A DNA stretch of 29,000 nt from the NCBI GenBank assembly GCA_038323965.1, contig JBBQHM010000016.1, positions 1 to 29,000 of the forward strand, in the 5' to 3' direction. This document shows, one piece after another, positions 16,102 to 23,652 of the stretch. This stretch comes from JBBQHM01 sp038323965 (GTDB lineage Bacteria > Verrucomicrobiota > Verrucomicrobiia > Chthoniobacterales > UBA10450). The first letter of the stretch is position 1; each line of letters begins with the position of its first letter. The notes under the pieces are model-generated. The model worked only from the letters and a program-made list of their open reading frames with translations, did not search any database and was not told where the DNA came from. A program made the position numbers and the translations under genes.

Positions 16102-17730
16102 GTGAGCTACGAAGTTTTCGCGCGCAAATATCGCCCACAGACTTTCAACGATCTCGTAGGACAGGACCACGTCGCGCGCACCTTGAAGAACGCCGTGGAG
16201 CAAAACCGTCTCGCTCACGCCTATCTTTTTGTAGGACCGCGCGGCACCGGGAAAACATCGACGGCGCGAATTTTAGCCAAGGCGTTGAACTGCACCGCGT
16301 TCCCGGCTCCGACTGCTACTCCATGCGGCATTTGCGACAACTGCAAGGAGATCGCCGCCGGCAATAGTTTTGACGTTCTCGAGATCGACGGTGCGAGCAA
16401 CAACAAGGTCGATGAAGTCCGTGTCCTGACGGACAACGTCCGCTACGCCCCAGCCAAGGCGCGCTTCAAAATTTATATTATCGACGAAGTGCACATGCTG
16501 ACTTCCGGCGCCTTCAACGCGCTGCTCAAGACACTGGAGGAGCCGCCGCCGCATGTGAAATTCATCTTCGCGACCACCGAGCCGCAGAAGGTTTTGCCTA
16601 CCATCGTAAGTCGATGTCAGCGCTTCGATCTGCATCGCATTGGGACGAATCTCATCGCGCAACATCTGCAGTTCATCGCCGGCAAGGAGAAGATCACGCT
16701 GGCCCCGCTGGCCGCGCATGCGGTCGCGCGCGCGGCGGAGGGTGGGATGCGCGATGCCGAGTCGATGCTGGATCAGCTTGTCGCGTTTTGTGGCGAGAAA
16801 ATCGAAGAGCCAGATGTGTTGAGCGTCTTCGGCCTGACGAGCCAGCAAACCGTCGCGGATTTCACCTTCAAAATTTTAAGCGGAGAAACTGCGGCCGCGC
16901 TGGAGCTGCTGCACAGCGAATGCGAAAGCGGTAAGGACATGATGAAGCTGATGTCCGATCTCATCGCATATCTGCGCGATCTCCTTGTTTTCAAGGTCAA
17001 GCCCGATGCACTCAGCGATGATGTTAGCGCTGAAATCCGAGCTGCCTTCGAGTCGCAGGCAGCATTGATCGAGACAGACCGGGTCCTGGAATTGATCGAT
17101 CAATTTGCCGCGACGGAAGGTCGGATGAAGTGGGCTCCTAACAAGAAATTGCATTTCGAGGTGGCGGTCATTAAAGCAATCCAATCGCTTAACCAGGCAA
17201 CGCTTGATGATGTGATCTCCAACCTCGCAGCGATGCGGGATGGCAAGGAAACGAAGGTAAAGGCCCCGATGAAAAGTGTACCGCCTCAGCGCGAAACGGC
17301 CGCTGCAGCTCAGCCAGTCGCCCGTCCAGCCGCCCCGAAAGCTGAAGCGCGGGCCGTTGCCGAAGTCGTTGAGCCAACGCCCATTGATGTCGAGCAGGTC
17401 TGGCGCGATGCGGCTCCGAAGATCACGAAAGCCCGGCCGATGTTAAAAGGTTGGGTAGCACAGGCCCATGCGCTCGGAGTTGACGGCCGGAATTTTCAAA
17501 TTGGTTTCCCGCCCGATCATCGCACGGCAGTTGACGTGATGTCGTCGGCGCGCAATCGCGAATTAGTGGAGGCCGTGCTGCAGGAGGTGAGTGGTCGCGC
17601 GTTCAGCGTGAAGTTCGCGGTGAAAGAGGGATTAGACTCGCGCGCTGATTCTTCGGCTGGAGAAGCGGTGGAGCAGCATCCGCTCATTCAGGAAGCGGTG
17701 GAACTTTTCAAAGGTGAAATTAAGAAGTAA
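16102..17730 (+). CDS. dnaX: DNA polymerase III subunit gamma/tau
   Basis: Clamp-loader ATPase subunit of the replicative polymerase. The 542-residue protein starts with SYEVFARKYRPQTFNDLVGQ. It shows Walker A GPRGTGKTS (45-53), zinc-binding Cys64, Cys75, Cys78 and Cys81, Walker B IIDEVH (126-131), LLKTLEEPP, and the SRC motif (170-172). Domain III extends to about residue 370. A Pro/Ala/Lys-rich linker (about 385-430) then joins a tau-like C-terminal domain. The start is GTG; the only nearby ATG, at 16094, reads three codons to a stop. I see no A-rich slippery site for making a shorter gamma form. ybaB follows after 15 bp. Confidence 0.97.
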   Translation: MSYEVFARKYRPQTFNDLVGQDHVARTLKNAVEQNRLAHAYLFVGPRGTGKTSTARILAKALNCTAFPAPTATPCGICDNCKEIAAGNSFDVLEIDGASNNKVDEVRVLTDNVRYAPAKARFKIYIIDEVHMLTSGAFNALLKTLEEPPPHVKFIFATTEPQKVLPTIVSRCQRFDLHRIGTNLIAQHLQFIAGKEKITLAPLAAHAVARAAEGGMRDAESMLDQLVAFCGEKIEEPDVLSVFGLTSQQTVADFTFKILSGETAAALELLHSECESGKDMMKLMSDLIAYLRDLLVFKVKPDALSDDVSAEIRAAFESQAALIETDRVLELIDQFAATEGRMKWAPNKKLHFEVAVIKAIQSLNQATLDDVISNLAAMRDGKETKVKAPMKSVPPQRETAAAAQPVARPAAPKAEARAVAEVVEPTPIDVEQVWRDAAPKITKARPMLKGWVAQAHALGVDGRNFQIGFPPDHRTAVDVMSSARNRELVEAVLQEVSGRAFSVKFAVKEGLDSRADSSAGEAVEQHPLIQEAVELFKGEIKK

Positions 17731-17745
17731 CGAGCAAGACCAATT

Positions 17746-18057
17746 ATGAATTTGAATAAGTTGATGAAGCAGGCGCAGGAGATGCAGAAACAGATGCAAA
17801 AAACGCAGGCCGAGCTTGCAGACAAAACCGTGGAAGTGCAGGCCGCGGGCGGGAAAGTTACAGTGGTCGCAAATGGTGCCGGCGACGTCCTGTCGTTGAA
17901 AATTGCGAAGGAAATCGTCGATCCCGAGGATGTGGAATTTCTGGAAGAAGCGGTGCTGAGCGGCGTCAAGCAGGCGATCGAGCAAGGCAAGGCGTTGGCC
18001 AGCTCGGAGATGTCGAAGATTACGGGCGGATTGGGAGTTGCGGGTTTGGGTTTATAG
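17746..18057 (+). CDS. ybaB: YbaB/EbfC nucleoid-associated protein
   Basis: Small dimeric DNA-binding protein of the YbaB/EbfC family, 103 residues, the usual size. The N-terminal MNLNKLMKQAQEMQKQMQKT helix, the VEVQAAGGKVTVVANGAGDV strand pair and the Gly-rich tail (MSKITGGLGV) are all diagnostic. It follows dnaX by 15 bp, the conserved dnaX-ybaB arrangement; recR, which often comes third, is absent here. The gene product coats the nucleoid and is inferred to be cotranscribed with dnaX. Confidence 0.95.
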   Translation: MNLNKLMKQAQEMQKQMQKTQAELADKTVEVQAAGGKVTVVANGAGDVLSLKIAKEIVDPEDVEFLEEAVLSGVKQAIEQGKALASSEMSKITGGLGVAGLGL

Positions 18058-18078
18058 CGACGGCTCTCAAACGCGCTG

Positions 18079-18103
18079 TCATCCCGAGCGCAGCGAGAGA
18101 CCA
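18079..18103. repeat. Partial copy of the dispersed TCATCCCGAGCG repeat
   Basis: TCATCCCGAGCGCAGCGAG (18079-18097) and the bases after it match one arm of the inverted repeat at 26809-26898. Only a half-copy is seen, in the gap between convergent ybaB and the PHP phosphatase gene. Confidence 0.7.
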
Positions 18104-18112
18104 ATCGTCGCG

Positions 18113-18904
18113 TTACGTTGTTACGATCCGCACCGAACGTCGGTGTTTTTCGTAGGTGCAAATCTCGCGCACGCCTAGCGCTTCCATCTTCTCGCGCAAT
18201 TGAGCGTAGCGATCACCAAGCTGCGCGCAGGAATGAGCATCCGATGCGGTCGTAAAGCGGATTCCCTTTGCCAACGCGTCGCGAATTATTCCATCGGCCG
18301 GATACGACTCCCCTACCGGCTTGCGCCAGCCCGCGGTCGATAATTCAATCGCAAGATTTCGCGACGCAATCAGGTCCAACGTTTCCGCAATCAAATCCTC
18401 CACGCGCGAGCTTGACCGATGCCCGTGAATTTTCACGAGGTCGATGTGCGCCAGACAATCGACGAGCCCGGTCGCAGCGATGTCGCGCACACGCCGAAAG
18501 TAATCGGCGTAAACTTCGTCGATTCGTCGGCTGGAGAATTGTTCCGCACCTTCGGGAACGGTATCGAACATTTGATCGGCGCGGTCGAGGTAATGAACGG
18601 AGCCGAGGACGAAATCGAGTTTGTCCCAGTGAGTTTCCACCCAGGCACGTCCAGCCGCCGAAGTTTCGGGATCGTTATCCAGCTCAATGCCAGCACGGAT
18701 TTTTATGTCGGGATTGCGACCGCGCAGCAATTCGATTTGATCGAAATTGATACCGGCATGATAGCGATCGTGATCGGTAAAGGCGATGTCAATCAGCCCG
18801 AGAACGCGCGCGCGATCGATCCATGGTTGCAGCAATTCCTGGGTGTAGCGTTGAACGCGGTGCCCCTGCGGGTGCGAGTGATAATCCGAGAAGAGAGGCG
18901 TCAC
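18113..18904 (-). CDS. PHP-domain histidinol-phosphatase-like protein
   Basis: PHP-superfamily metal-dependent phosphoesterase, 263 residues, closest in layout to HisK-type histidinol phosphatases (histidine biosynthesis). Metal-ligand motifs appear in order: DYHSHPQGH (residues 7-15), FTDHDRYH, AGIELDNDP, VLGSVHYLD, CLAHIDLVKIHGH and TTASDAHS near the C-terminus. All expected histidines and aspartates are present, so it is probably active. The GTG start overlaps the stop of the upstream gene as GTGA, so translation is likely coupled. The PHP family also covers polymerase-like and other phosphatases. No his genes lie nearby, so the substrate is not certain. Confidence 0.85.
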   Translation of the reverse strand: MTPLFSDYHSHPQGHRVQRYTQELLQPWIDRARVLGLIDIAFTDHDRYHAGINFDQIELLRGRNPDIKIRAGIELDNDPETSAAGRAWVETHWDKLDFVLGSVHYLDRADQMFDTVPEGAEQFSSRRIDEVYADYFRRVRDIAATGLVDCLAHIDLVKIHGHRSSSRVEDLIAETLDLIASRNLAIELSTAGWRKPVGESYPADGIIRDALAKGIRFTTASDAHSCAQLGDRYAQLREKMEALGVREICTYEKHRRSVRIVTT

Positions 18905-19425
18905 GGCGCCGTCAGGAATTTTTGCTGCACGTGCAACTCCGGATACGCGGGGAAGAAAACTTCTGCGGTGTAAACTTTGTTCGGCTCCAGCTCGCGGGTG
19001 GCGATCGTCTCGACGTATTGGACATGTTCCTGCGAATTGATCAGGACGGTCGCCAGCTCTTCGGCGAAAGCATGATTCTCGGAGAATTTCGTCAACACTT
19101 CGCCCGCGGCATTCACCAGCTGAATCTCGATGCGCTGCGCCGTCGTGAAATCGAGCGAGACAGGACGCCGCCCACGATTCGTCAGGGTTGCGTTGATGTG
19201 CAGTTGCCGCACTTCCCCGAGTTTCACGGGTAAGGGCGAAAGCTCGAGCTCGAGCGTCAGCCCCTTCAGGCGCGGGTCCTTATAATTCGGCGGCGAATTG
19301 GAGCGATGGAACACCCGGCTAAACCAGCCGCGACTCTCCGCGGGAGGAGTCGGAGCGTCGTCCTGCGCCAGGAGCGATGTCGCGGCGAGCGTTGCCAGTG
19401 CGGCGACCGTGGCTATTCGCATCAT
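18901..19425 (-). CDS. Secreted BsuPI-like Ig-fold protein
   Basis: A 174-residue exported protein. Residues 1-20 form a signal peptide (MMRIATVAALATLAATSLLA). Residues 25-55 are a Pro/Ser-rich linker. Residues 60-174 are an all-beta domain: LTLELELSP, QLHINATLTNRGRRPVSLDF, AQRIEIQLVNAAGEVL and ELEPNKVYTAEVFFP. The pattern of a strand pair followed by TNRGxxPVxLxF matches the BsuPI-type intracellular proteinase inhibitor domain, but the match is by eye. A TTG at 19452 would extend the frame by nine codons. The ATG at 19425, or the one at 19422, is preferred because the signal peptide starts there. It overlaps the PHP phosphatase start by four bases. Confidence 0.72.
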   Translation of the reverse strand: MMRIATVAALATLAATSLLAQDDAPTPPAESRGWFSRVFHRSNSPPNYKDPRLKGLTLELELSPLPVKLGEVRQLHINATLTNRGRRPVSLDFTTAQRIEIQLVNAAGEVLTKFSENHAFAEELATVLINSQEHVQYVETIATRELEPNKVYTAEVFFPAYPELHVQQKFLTAP

Positions 19426-19446
19426 GCGCGGGTTACTCAGCAAACG

Positions 19447-19474
19447 TTGCAAATAGTGTCAAACCCTTTATCAA
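19447..19474 (+). promoter_or_regulatory. Putative leaderless promoter of the secreted unknown gene
   Basis: TTGCAA (19447-19452), a 16-bp spacer and TATCAA (19469-19474). Seven bases on is 19481, exactly the A of the ATG. No Shine-Dalgarno sequence precedes it. Confidence 0.42.
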
Positions 19475-19480
19475 TCGCGC

Positions 19481-19948
19481 ATGGGACGGCTTCTTGCACT
19501 GGCAATTATCATCGTCTCGTTTTCCCCAGGCGCGCAGGCTAAAAAGCCGCATTGCACATTTCAGCTGCACGTTGCGGCCAACGCCCGCGACACGGAGGTT
19601 TTTGCCACGGAATGGACGTCGCAGACGACTGGGAAACAAATCGTGATCGAGAAGGTGCCAACGATTTCGGAGCGCGATGTCGTCAGTTTCCGCGCCTACA
19701 AATCGAACGACGGAACATTCGGCGTGTTGCTGCAGCTCGACGATCATGGTCGGCTCGCGCTCGATTCTCTGAGCGTCGAGCATCGCGGCGGCTCGGCCTA
19801 TCTTTTTATGAATGGCCGCGCGCTGACCGAGATGCAAATCGACAGACGCGTGGCGGACGGGAAAGTCTACATCGCTTCCGGTCTCACGCCGCAGGATCTC
19901 GCGTTGATGAAGAAAGACTGGCCGCTCATCGGTGCAAAAAGGCGCTGA
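19481..19948 (+). CDS. Secreted protein of unknown function
   Basis: I do not recognise this 155-residue protein. Residues 1-20 (MGRLLALAIIIVSFSPGAQA) form a signal peptide with an AQA cleavage site. The rest alternates short strands (CTFQLHVAANARDTEVF, VVSFRAYKSNDGTFGVLLQL) and ends in a segment, LFMNGRALTEMQIDRRVADG then KVYIASGLTPQDLALM, that vaguely recalls the SecD periplasmic head (a strand, a diglycine-like turn and an amphipathic helix). Its M23 neighbour begins four bases after its stop, so the two are probably cotranscribed. No other clue to function is visible. Confidence 0.72.
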   Translation: MGRLLALAIIIVSFSPGAQAKKPHCTFQLHVAANARDTEVFATEWTSQTTGKQIVIEKVPTISERDVVSFRAYKSNDGTFGVLLQLDDHGRLALDSLSVEHRGGSAYLFMNGRALTEMQIDRRVADGKVYIASGLTPQDLALMKKDWPLIGAKRR

Positions 19949-19952
19949 ATAG

Positions 19953-20978
19953 ATGCGGTTTGTTCTTCGCGGATTCCCTGCGTTCATCTTCGTATTTGCG
20001 TCGGTCACAGGCGAAGCGCTCGATCTCGGGCTGCCCACCGATAACGACGCGATATTTCGGGGCGGCGGCGCAGAATTCTACCAATATATCGAGCGCGACT
20101 ACAAGGGGACGAAGTCGACGCCGTGGGAAGGCGGCCAATATGGTTTTGTCCGAAATCCGGTCGAGACCGCCGCGGGCATTTTCTACACGCGATTTCACGA
20201 AGGGATCGACATCAAGCCGATGCAACGTGATGCGAACGGCGAGCCCATCGACGAAGTGCGCGCGATCTCCGCGGGAAAAGTAGTCTACGTCAACACCATC
20301 GCGAGTTACTCCAATTACGGGCGCTACATCGTGGTCGAGCATCGCTGGGAGGGCGCTCCGTATTACAGTTTATACGGTCACCTCAGCTCCCCGTTGACGC
20401 GTGTCGGGCAAAGCGTGCAGCGGGGCGAGAAAATCGCAGTAATGGGTTACACCGGCGAAGGGTTGAATCGTGAACGCGCGCACCTTCATCTCGAGATCAA
20501 CCTGCTGCTCAGTCGCAATTTCGAAGCATGGCACGACGCCGTCTACCGGAACGACCCGAATCATCACGGCATCTTCAATGGGCTTAACCTGCAGGGGATC
20601 GATGTCGCGAAACTGTACCTCGCCGATCGTGAGAATAGTTCGCTAACGATCCCGCAGTTTCTCGCGAACGAGGAGACGTTCTACAAAGTCGCGTTGCCCA
20701 AGGCGCGGCATTTTGAATTGCCCGGGCGCTACCCCTGGCTGGTGAAATCAGTGAACTCCTCGCGCCAGGCGTGGGAAGTTTCTTTCGCCAGGTCGGGTGT
20801 GCCGTTAAAAATCGAGCCGATCGATCGCCCGGTAAGTCAGCCCGAATTAACCTACGTCAAGCGCACTGAAGTCGATTGCTCCTTCTACACGCGCGGCGAA
20901 ATCGCTGGTCGCGGCGCCAGCGCGCATCTGACCGAAAGCGGGAAGGCGCAGATGCGGCTCCTGACCTGGCCGGATTAG
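19953..20978 (+). CDS. M23-family LytM peptidase, exported
   Basis: Zinc endopeptidase of the M23 (LytM/DUF3324-independent) type that cleaves peptidoglycan peptides in the periplasm. The 341-residue protein has a signal peptide (1-20). The catalytic set is complete: His82-x3-Asp86 (FHEGIDIK), His143 in SLYGHLS, and His177/His179 in AHLHLEI. The domain runs to about residue 185. The remaining 155 residues form a C-terminal extension with a Tyr/Arg-rich beta region, not assigned. The ATG lies four bases after the preceding stop. An insertion (residues 90-105, QRDANGEPIDEVR) separates the first histidine motif from the AISAGKV strand. Confidence 0.9.
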   Translation: MRFVLRGFPAFIFVFASVTGEALDLGLPTDNDAIFRGGGAEFYQYIERDYKGTKSTPWEGGQYGFVRNPVETAAGIFYTRFHEGIDIKPMQRDANGEPIDEVRAISAGKVVYVNTIASYSNYGRYIVVEHRWEGAPYYSLYGHLSSPLTRVGQSVQRGEKIAVMGYTGEGLNRERAHLHLEINLLLSRNFEAWHDAVYRNDPNHHGIFNGLNLQGIDVAKLYLADRENSSLTIPQFLANEETFYKVALPKARHFELPGRYPWLVKSVNSSRQAWEVSFARSGVPLKIEPIDRPVSQPELTYVKRTEVDCSFYTRGEIAGRGASAHLTESGKAQMRLLTWPD

Positions 20979-21015
20979 CCCGGTGAGAACGTCTTATGCT
21001 TGAGTGAAGGGCGGA

Positions 21016-21780
21016 ATGGCTGCAATCACGCGCCGGAAATTTGTAAGTTTGGCTGCACTCGCGATACCGGCAGTCGTCGGAATCGATGCGGCATTGCTGG
21101 AGCCGACAAATCTCAAGGTGGTCAATCGTCGCCTGAATCCGGGCGGCCCGACGCGTTTCGTGCAGTTTAGCGATCTGCATTTTAAAGGCGATGGCGACTA
21201 CGCTGCGAAAGTCGTTCGCACGATTAACGAGCTAGAGCCGCAATTTGTCTGCTTCACGGGAGACCTGGTGGAACACAAATCGTTCGCCGCGGAAGCGCTC
21301 GATTTTATTCGCCAGATCGAGGCGCCGGTTTACGGAATCCCAGGTAATCACGATTACTGGAGCCGCGCGTCTTTCGCCGATTACGACCGGACGTTCCGCG
21401 CCACGGGTGGAGCGTGGCTGGTGGATCAGAGTTTCGTTCTGTCAGAACATGGACTCGAGCTGGTCGGGATGGCGTTGATCGGAATCCATGCCTTTCGCGC
21501 AGCACAAGCCGAGCGCCGCCTGCTCTTGATGCACTATCCGATCATGGCCGACCATCTTGACGGTCGTCGTTTTGACCTGATCCTCGCCGGGCATTCGCAT
21601 GGTGGACAAATCCGACTCCCCTTTTTCGGTGCGCTCCATGTGCCGTATGGTGTTGGCGCGTACGACCTCGGGCATTTCGCAACCCAAGGCGGACCGCTTT
21701 ATGTGAACGCCGGTATCGGCACAGTGACGTATCCGTATAGGTTCAACTGTCCTCCGGAGATTACGCTTTTTACGATCTGA
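21016..21780 (+). CDS. Calcineurin-like metallophosphoesterase with Tat-type signal
   Basis: Binuclear-metal phosphoesterase of the YaeI/YkuE type, 254 residues. It begins with a twin-arginine signal, ITRRKFVSLAALAIPAV, so it is probably exported folded. Metal ligands are visible: Asp53 and His55 in FSDLHF, Asp83 in TGDLV, Asn111 and His112 in PGNHDYW, and LAGHSHGGQ near the C-terminus. In some bacteria the family cleaves UDP-2,3-diacylglucosamine or cell-wall lipids; the substrate is not determined here. A GTG at 21004 gives a slightly longer frame, but the ATG at 21016 lies after GAAGGGCGGA and begins the Tat signal. Confidence 0.9.
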   Translation: MAAITRRKFVSLAALAIPAVVGIDAALLEPTNLKVVNRRLNPGGPTRFVQFSDLHFKGDGDYAAKVVRTINELEPQFVCFTGDLVEHKSFAAEALDFIRQIEAPVYGIPGNHDYWSRASFADYDRTFRATGGAWLVDQSFVLSEHGLELVGMALIGIHAFRAAQAERRLLLMHYPIMADHLDGRRFDLILAGHSHGGQIRLPFFGALHVPYGVGAYDLGHFATQGGPLYVNAGIGTVTYPYRFNCPPEITLFTI

Positions 21781-21802
21781 AGATCTGGTATTCGCCTTAC
21801 GG

Positions 21803-21831
21803 TTGACCGGCGAACGCTGCGGGCGTATTTT
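21803..21831 (+). promoter_or_regulatory. Putative leaderless promoter of the lipoprotein gene
   Basis: TTGACC (21803-21808, 5 of 6), a 17-bp spacer and TATTTT (21826-21831, 4 of 6). Seven bases past the -10 box is 21838, the A of the start codon. It is the best-scoring of the leaderless candidates. Confidence 0.55.
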
Positions 21832-21837
21832 TCAAAT

Positions 21838-22365
21838 ATGAAACGTCGTATCTTTTCCGCGGCGATCACCATCGCCCTCGCAGCCAGCACTGCTTTTATG
21901 GCGGGGTGCGCATCGACCGAGAGCCGCATCTCCGAGCATCGGGAAATGTTCAACAGCTTATCGCCGAGCGATCAGGCGCTCGTGACCCAGGGGCAGATTC
22001 GCAGCGGCATGTCGCTGAACGCGGTCTGGCTCGCGTGGGGCGCGCCGGACCAGAAGCTGACAGGTGAAATTCGCAGCCGTGCTTCGGAGACGTGGGTCTA
22101 TGTGAATTACACGGACGCTTATCCCTACGGACCTTATGGCGGCGGATACGGTTTTGGTTACGGCGGCGGGTTTGGCGGCGGCTCTTACGGTGGATATGCG
22201 GTTCGCTCGCGGGGCGGGCATCGTTACTTCTTCTACGGTGATCCTTTCTACGATCCATTTTACTCCGCGATTCCGCCGCGCGTGCAGTATCCATACAAGA
22301 CGGTGACGTTTGTGAATGGGCGCGTCGTTTCATATCAGCATCTCGCGCCCACCGGACGCTACTGA
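21838..22365 (+). CDS. Gly/Tyr-rich lipoprotein of unknown function
   Basis: A 175-residue lipoprotein. Its signal peptide ends in a lipobox (AFMAGC, Cys23), so the mature protein is predicted to be lipid-anchored. Residues 35-90 contain SLSPSDQALVTQGQIRSGMS and AVWLAWGAPDQKL, which recall the SmpA/OmlA-like BamE fold (G-M-s...v...lG.P). A Gly/Tyr-rich segment (about residues 100-125, alternating GGGYGFGYGG) follows, and the C-terminus repeats aromatic residues (YFFYGDPFYDPFY). I do not recognise the full protein. It is followed by a bidirectional terminator. Confidence 0.8.
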   Translation: MKRRIFSAAITIALAASTAFMAGCASTESRISEHREMFNSLSPSDQALVTQGQIRSGMSLNAVWLAWGAPDQKLTGEIRSRASETWVYVNYTDAYPYGPYGGGYGFGYGGGFGGGSYGGYAVRSRGGHRYFFYGDPFYDPFYSAIPPRVQYPYKTVTFVNGRVVSYQHLAPTGRY

Positions 22366-22396
22366 TCGGGCTGCGTTGCCACGACCTCGTCGGACA

Positions 22397-22440
22397 AAGA
22401 AAACGCGTTGACCGCTTCGCAGCGATCAACGCGTTTCTTA
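22397..22440. terminator. Bidirectional terminator hairpin between convergent genes
   Basis: AAACGCGTTGA (22401-22411) pairs with TCAACGCGTTT (22426-22436) in a perfect 11-bp stem. It encloses an inner CGCT/AGCG stem with a 4-base loop. A-rich sequence lies on the left and T-rich on the right, so it can work on both strands. It lies between the plus-strand lipoprotein and the minus-strand glycine-zipper gene. Confidence 0.85.
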
Positions 22441-22451
22441 ATTTCTAGCCT

Positions 22452-22844
22452 TTACGGACGACGGAAAATGCAACCCGACGAAGGGTCACGCACCAAAGCG
22501 CCCGGTGGGATATTACGCACGTCTACCACGCGGTGAGGCGCGCAGGGACTTGTGACGTATCCCATATCCGCGCTCATGCGCGCACGTGGATAACCACCTT
22601 GCGGCGGAGGGCCGTAGCGGCGTGCTTCCTCGTCGGAAATCGCCGCACCGATCAACGCGCCTGCGAGAGCACCAGCTCCCGCGCCGATCGCCGCGCCCCG
22701 GATGTTTCCGGTTGCGGCAGCGCCGATAATCGCACCGCTTGCCGCGCCAATGCCAGCGCCTTGCCCGGTCCGGGTTTCACACGAACTCAGCGCAAAGGCG
22801 GAAAACGCCAGCGCCGAAACAACTGCTATTGTGTTTTTCTTCAT
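22452..22844 (-). CDS. Glycine-zipper lipoprotein with YPPP/GAL C-terminal module
   Basis: A 130-residue lipoprotein. Its signal peptide ends in LSSC, so Cys22 is probably lipidated. A Gly/Ala zipper of GxxxG type (about residues 29-70, GAGIGAASGAIIGAAATG and GAGAGALAGALIGAAIS) follows. The last 60 residues, EEARRYGPPPQGGYP to IPPGALVRDPSSGCIFRRP, share the C-terminal module of the two upstream genes. The glycine zipper resembles outer-membrane-associated lipoproteins of the 17-kDa/SlyB type, but the module itself is not a family I know. It is last of three tandem minus-strand genes, 28 bp after its neighbour, ending near the bidirectional terminator. Confidence 0.82.
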   Translation of the reverse strand: MKKNTIAVVSALAFSAFALSSCETRTGQGAGIGAASGAIIGAAATGNIRGAAIGAGAGALAGALIGAAISDEEARRYGPPPQGGYPRARMSADMGYVTSPCAPHRVVDVRNIPPGALVRDPSSGCIFRRP

Positions 22845-22872
22845 ATTCTTAATTGTGTCGGCCGCCCACTAC

Positions 22873-23196
22873 TTAGGGGTTAACAAAAACCTGCTTTGCA
22901 CCAGCATCCAAGATTAAGGCGCCGCGATTAACGCTGACCGCCTTGCCGTCCTTCCCAACGTAATGGGTGGAAAACAATCGATGGGGTGAGAATGGGCTTT
23001 TGACGATTCCTTTGCCGGCCGTCAACTCGCCTACCGCGTAACCTGATTTAGGTGGTGGATAACTTTTTGCGGCCTCTTGCGCGGAGATTTCTTTTGCGTC
23101 GGTGGGCGCTTGCCCAAATTGCGCCATCGCGGGCGATGCGGCGATGAGCATGCCGAGCAGGCAAGCGGTTATAAGTGCGAATGAATATTTTTTCAT
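22873..23196 (-). CDS. Exported protein with YPPP/GAL C-terminal module (2)
   Basis: A 107-residue protein with a Sec signal peptide (residues 1-25, ending PAMAQ). After a short linker comes the module EAAKSYPPPKSGY, then GIVKSPFSPHR and GALILDAGAKQVFVNP at the very C-terminus. It is a paralogue of the proteins at 22452 and 23211. No enzyme motif or cysteine pair is evident. It lies 14 bp after the stop of the upstream paralogue, with no clear Shine-Dalgarno sequence before its ATG. Function unknown. Confidence 0.82.
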   Translation of the reverse strand: MKKYSFALITACLLGMLIAASPAMAQFGQAPTDAKEISAQEAAKSYPPPKSGYAVGELTAGKGIVKSPFSPHRLFSTHYVGKDGKAVSVNRGALILDAGAKQVFVNP

Positions 23197-23210
23197 ATTA
23201 GGTTGTTTGA

Positions 23211-23588
23211 TTAGGGTTGGATAAAGACGTGTTTCGCGTAGGGATCCAGGAGAAGCGCGCCGTGCGGAATACCGCTTGTATCAAACTTATGATGCGGCGG
23301 ATACGGGCTCGTTGATTCGCTGCTTTTGAGCGTTCCCGGGCCGGTTGTCATTTCCGCAGGCGGATAACCGCCGCGCGGAGGCGGATATTTTTTTGCAGCT
23401 TCTTCCTTGGTTATCTGGATAGCTATTTCGACCCCATTAAAGGGAATAACTTTTGAGCCGGAAGGCCCCTTCTTATCCGGACGACGGCCGGGGCCGATGG
23501 ATCCACCAACATCGTCAACCTGGGCATATAAGTTATACGCCGCGAAAAAAATCAGCGCTGCTAGACCACGAAGTAAGGAGAGTTTCAT
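23211..23588 (-). CDS. Exported protein with YPPP/GAL C-terminal module (1)
   Basis: A 125-residue protein with a signal peptide (1-22, ending NLYAQ). An Arg/Pro/Gly-rich linker (about residues 27-45) and a VEIAIQITKEEAAKKYPPPRGGYP segment follow. The module ends in IPHGALLLDP and KHVFIQP at the C-terminus. It is the first gene of the three-gene tandem run. The sequence KVIPFNGVEIAIQI ahead of the module is absent from the other two. No function can be assigned. Confidence 0.82.
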   Translation of the reverse strand: MKLSLLRGLAALIFFAAYNLYAQVDDVGGSIGPGRRPDKKGPSGSKVIPFNGVEIAIQITKEEAAKKYPPPRGGYPPAEMTTGPGTLKSSESTSPYPPHHKFDTSGIPHGALLLDPYAKHVFIQP

Positions 23589-23652
23589 TTGGACGTTGGG
23601 TTCATAACTATTCGCAGAGCACCACTAAAGACGGACGTTTCAGCTGGCTCAT

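Noticed and set aside
16102..17730. A programmed frameshift in dnaX producing a shorter gamma form
   Set aside because: I find no A-rich slippery heptamer of the A-AAA-AAG type in the frame, and the frame is continuous to a tau-like C-terminus.
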